Source: Pseudomonas sp. CFBP13508 (GTDB lineage Bacteria > Pseudomonadota > Gammaproteobacteria > Pseudomonadales > Pseudomonadaceae). From it: DNA of 64,000 bases. The translations under genes and the position numbers were made by a program. Of the stretch, positions 63,301 through 64,000 are shown one piece after another. How positions within the stretch are numbered: position 1 is the stretch's first letter; each line of letters opens with the position of its first letter. The notes under the pieces are model-generated. The model saw only the letters and a list, made by a program, of their open reading frames with translations. It was not told where the DNA came from and did no database searches. The stretch is taken from positions 278,247 through 342,246 of the forward strand of contig NZ_QFZZ01000007.1 in the NCBI RefSeq assembly GCF_005233515.1. Direction: 5' to 3'.

Positions 63301-63819
63301 TTGGTGGCGGCCGTCCGCCCAATCTTCGAGCCAGTCGGCCCGGTATACCTGATATTGGTCAAACAGATCGGCGAGACGCTCCGACAACTGATAGCGCTTG
63401 CGCAGGTCGCTGTCGTGGGTGAGGAAGCGTTGCAGCGGCTCAAAATGTGGGCGGTCGATTACCTGTGGCAAGAGGCGCATCAGACGCCAGGTCAGCGGTG
63501 CTTTATCGAGCAGGGATTTCGCTGGAATTTCATCCCGTCCCAAAACCATGCGATACAGCTGCCACATGAAACTGCCGGGTAGTTGCACGTCAATCGCCGC
63601 AGCGATCCCGCAACCGCCAAGGTCGTCGTCTTCGGGATCCTCGGCCAGTGCCAGCTTGAGCCATTGAGCGATGCCGTTGCTTTGCACCAACGCGATTTCG
63701 TTTTCCAGGGGTGCCAGTGGGTAGCGCCGCATGATGCTGACCACAAGGCTGCGCAGCTCATCGAGACTGTTGCTCTGAACCACCATGAATGCAGCGTTGA
63801 GGGACTGGGCGTCCGACAT
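60367..63819 (-). CDS. recC: exodeoxyribonuclease V gamma chain (RecC)
   Basis: A 1150-residue RecC protein, the subunit that recognises Chi and channels the strands. It has VVQSNSLDELRSLVVSIMRRYPLAPLENEIALVQSNGIAQWLKL, GIAAAIDVQLPGSFMWQLYR, VFGISSLPAQVLEALAGLARF, RFHIAHSAQREVEILHDQLL, and CTLMPMRAIPFRLVCLLGMNDGDYPR, all typical of RecC. It is first in recC-recB-recD, each joined by a 4-base overlap. The start at 63819 follows AAGGAA. The 5S rRNA end lies about 150 bases upstream on the same strand. Confidence 0.97.
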   Translation of the reverse strand: MSDAQSLNAAFMVVQSNSLDELRSLVVSIMRRYPLAPLENEIALVQSNGIAQWLKLALAEDPEDDDLGGCGIAAAIDVQLPGSFMWQLYRMVLGRDEIPAKSLLDKAPLTWRLMRLLPQVIDRPHFEPLQRFLTHDSDLRKRYQLSERLADLFDQYQVYRADWLEDWADGRHQLRNVRGEIKPLPPTSCWQAELWRALLDDVGEQGMAQSRAGVHQRFMERINTLDEAPAALPPRVIVFGISSLPAQVLEALAGLARFSQVLLCVHNPCRHHWADIVADKDLLRHQYKRQQRKSGMPVVLDAETLHQHAHPLLAAWGKQGRDYINLLDSYDDPNSYRAAFRDGRIDLFSEAQPHNMLNQLQDDILELRPLNETRELWPAVDATQDHSIRFHIAHSAQREVEILHDQLLARFSADPDLRPRDVIVMVPDIDSYAPHIRAVFGQLDRFDPRFIPFTLADQGQRGRDPLLIAVEHLLKLPDSRFPVSEILDLLDVPALRARFGVEERDLPTLHRWIEGAGVRWGMSAEQRAGLGLPEELEQNSWHFGLRRMLLGYAVGSAEACAGIEPYDEIGGLDAALIGPLVALLDALEIAHQQLTQPAQPKEWGLRLQALMQVFFQASNEHDDYLLTQLEELREAWLETCEAVGLTDELPLTVVREAWLAGLDQGRLSQRFLAGAVNFCTLMPMRAIPFRLVCLLGMNDGDYPRAQPPLDFDLMGSDYRPGDRSRREDDRYLLLEALLSARSQLYISWVGRSIRDNSERPASVLIGQLRDHLASGWRSIDPSQDLLDVLTEEHPLQPFSARYFHEGEQLFSYASEWQVLHQEKAQQSEAPLLAPYVQEEPLTLALLQDFLRNPVRHFFTQRLKVYFEAAQAPLADEEPFVLDALQRYTLSDSLLEAALSQPDNIDQALQARALRLQNSGLLPMAGFGECLQRELIEPLPDLLQRYQQLLTLWPTPLTSAIPVSLDLQGVRLEGWLSSLHQRADGGLLSVTTIPNSIGSIKTRKWHRLTKPWVTHLVACASEHALTTALVASDDTLLLEPMERDRALRFLGDLLLAWQSGMRQPLPIAIKTAFAWLSQTDPVKAEAAARKAYEGDGQTSEGERRESPALLRQYPDFDALLADETFTGWCDALYRPLFEAPWRSLSSEGARA

Positions 63820-63931
63820 ATGGATTCCTTGGAAAATCGCTAAAGCCGAGGCAGAACCTTAGCATTGTCGGCCGGCTGTGACAGCCGGACGAGGTCTGCA
63901 AAGGCTGTAAGAACTTTCTCGCAGGCAAAAC

Positions 63932-63961
63932 AAAACCCCAACTGCTTTCGCAATTGGGGTT
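63932..63961 (-). terminator. rRNA operon terminator
   Basis: On the minus strand CCCCAATTGC pairs with GCAGTTGGGG around a short GAAA-type loop, followed by TTTTG. It lies just after the 5S rRNA end and before recC, so it stops the ribosomal transcript. Confidence 0.85.
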
Positions 63962-63973
63962 TCGGAATTTAAT

Positions 63974-64000
63974 CTTGACGATGACCTACTCTCACATGGG
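63974..64000 (-). rRNA. rrf: 5S ribosomal RNA, 3' end (runs off the window)
   Basis: Reading the minus strand, the last bases of the window give CCCATGTGAGAGTAGGTCATCGTCAAG, the conserved 3' end of pseudomonad 5S rRNA. Most of the gene lies beyond the window. It marks the end of a ribosomal RNA operon transcribed leftward. Confidence 0.93.

Overview
The window looks like chromosome of a Pseudomonas from the P. fluorescens group. Three things point there: several families of Pseudomonas-type repeats (cores such as GTGGGAGCGAGCCTGCTCGCGA and TGTAGGAGCTGC), an HBM-type chemoreceptor, yfiRNB and mmsAB loci of pseudomonad type, and a complete insecticidal Tc toxin locus. Most of the sequence is GC-rich and densely coding. 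The exception is an AT-richer island near the left end.

Layout. 1-1842: the 3' end of a D-lactate dehydrogenase-like FAD/Fe-S enzyme, a small secreted protein, and tmRNA (ssrA). 1819-11372: a genomic island of about 9.5 kb inserted in the 3' end of ssrA. It starts with a P4-type integrase, followed by a YfjI/DUF3987 gene, a small gene, a second tyrosine recombinase and another small gene. Its cargo is two convergent two-gene modules. One pairs a DAC/DisA-like protein with a Cap15-like membrane protein (plus strand). The other pairs a CapV-like patatin with a CD-NTase, i.e. a short CBASS operon (minus strand). Integrase arm-type repeats with the same 12-bp period sit at both ends, and an eroded copy of the ssrA 3' end marks the right end.

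11373-29300 is core and semi-core chromosome: a membrane protein, a GNAT acetyltransferase, a PAP2/histidine phosphatase pair, the chemoreceptor, and an array of six tandem 135-bp repeat units. Then come an uncharacterised operon (alkyl-DHAP synthase-like oxidase, glycerol-3-phosphate dehydrogenase-like oxidase, FGGY kinase) with a divergent AraC regulator, a DUF6124 gene behind a strongly structured leader, a glyoxalase-like gene, and a D-aminoacylase / RpiR regulator / GntP permease operon.

29625-42877: the Tc toxin locus, with a split A component (tcaA, tcaB), a B component and an RHS C component. The C component carries a YwqJ-like deaminase tail in which the catalytic HAE motif reads HAD.

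42978-64000: an epimerase-like gene, LysR regulators, mdaB, a small monooxygenase, a TSUP permease, a cupin, mmsAB with a divergent LysR gene, the yfiRNB cyclic-di-GMP module, recCBD, and finally the 3' end of a 5S rRNA on the minus strand.

The main points of interest are the two nucleotide-signalling immunity modules sharing one small island, a pair of inverted iteron-like TGTCGCC clusters with matching spacing inside that island, the three-way-junction leader of the DUF6124 gene, and the altered toxin tail. All functional calls come from reading the sequence; no database search was run.
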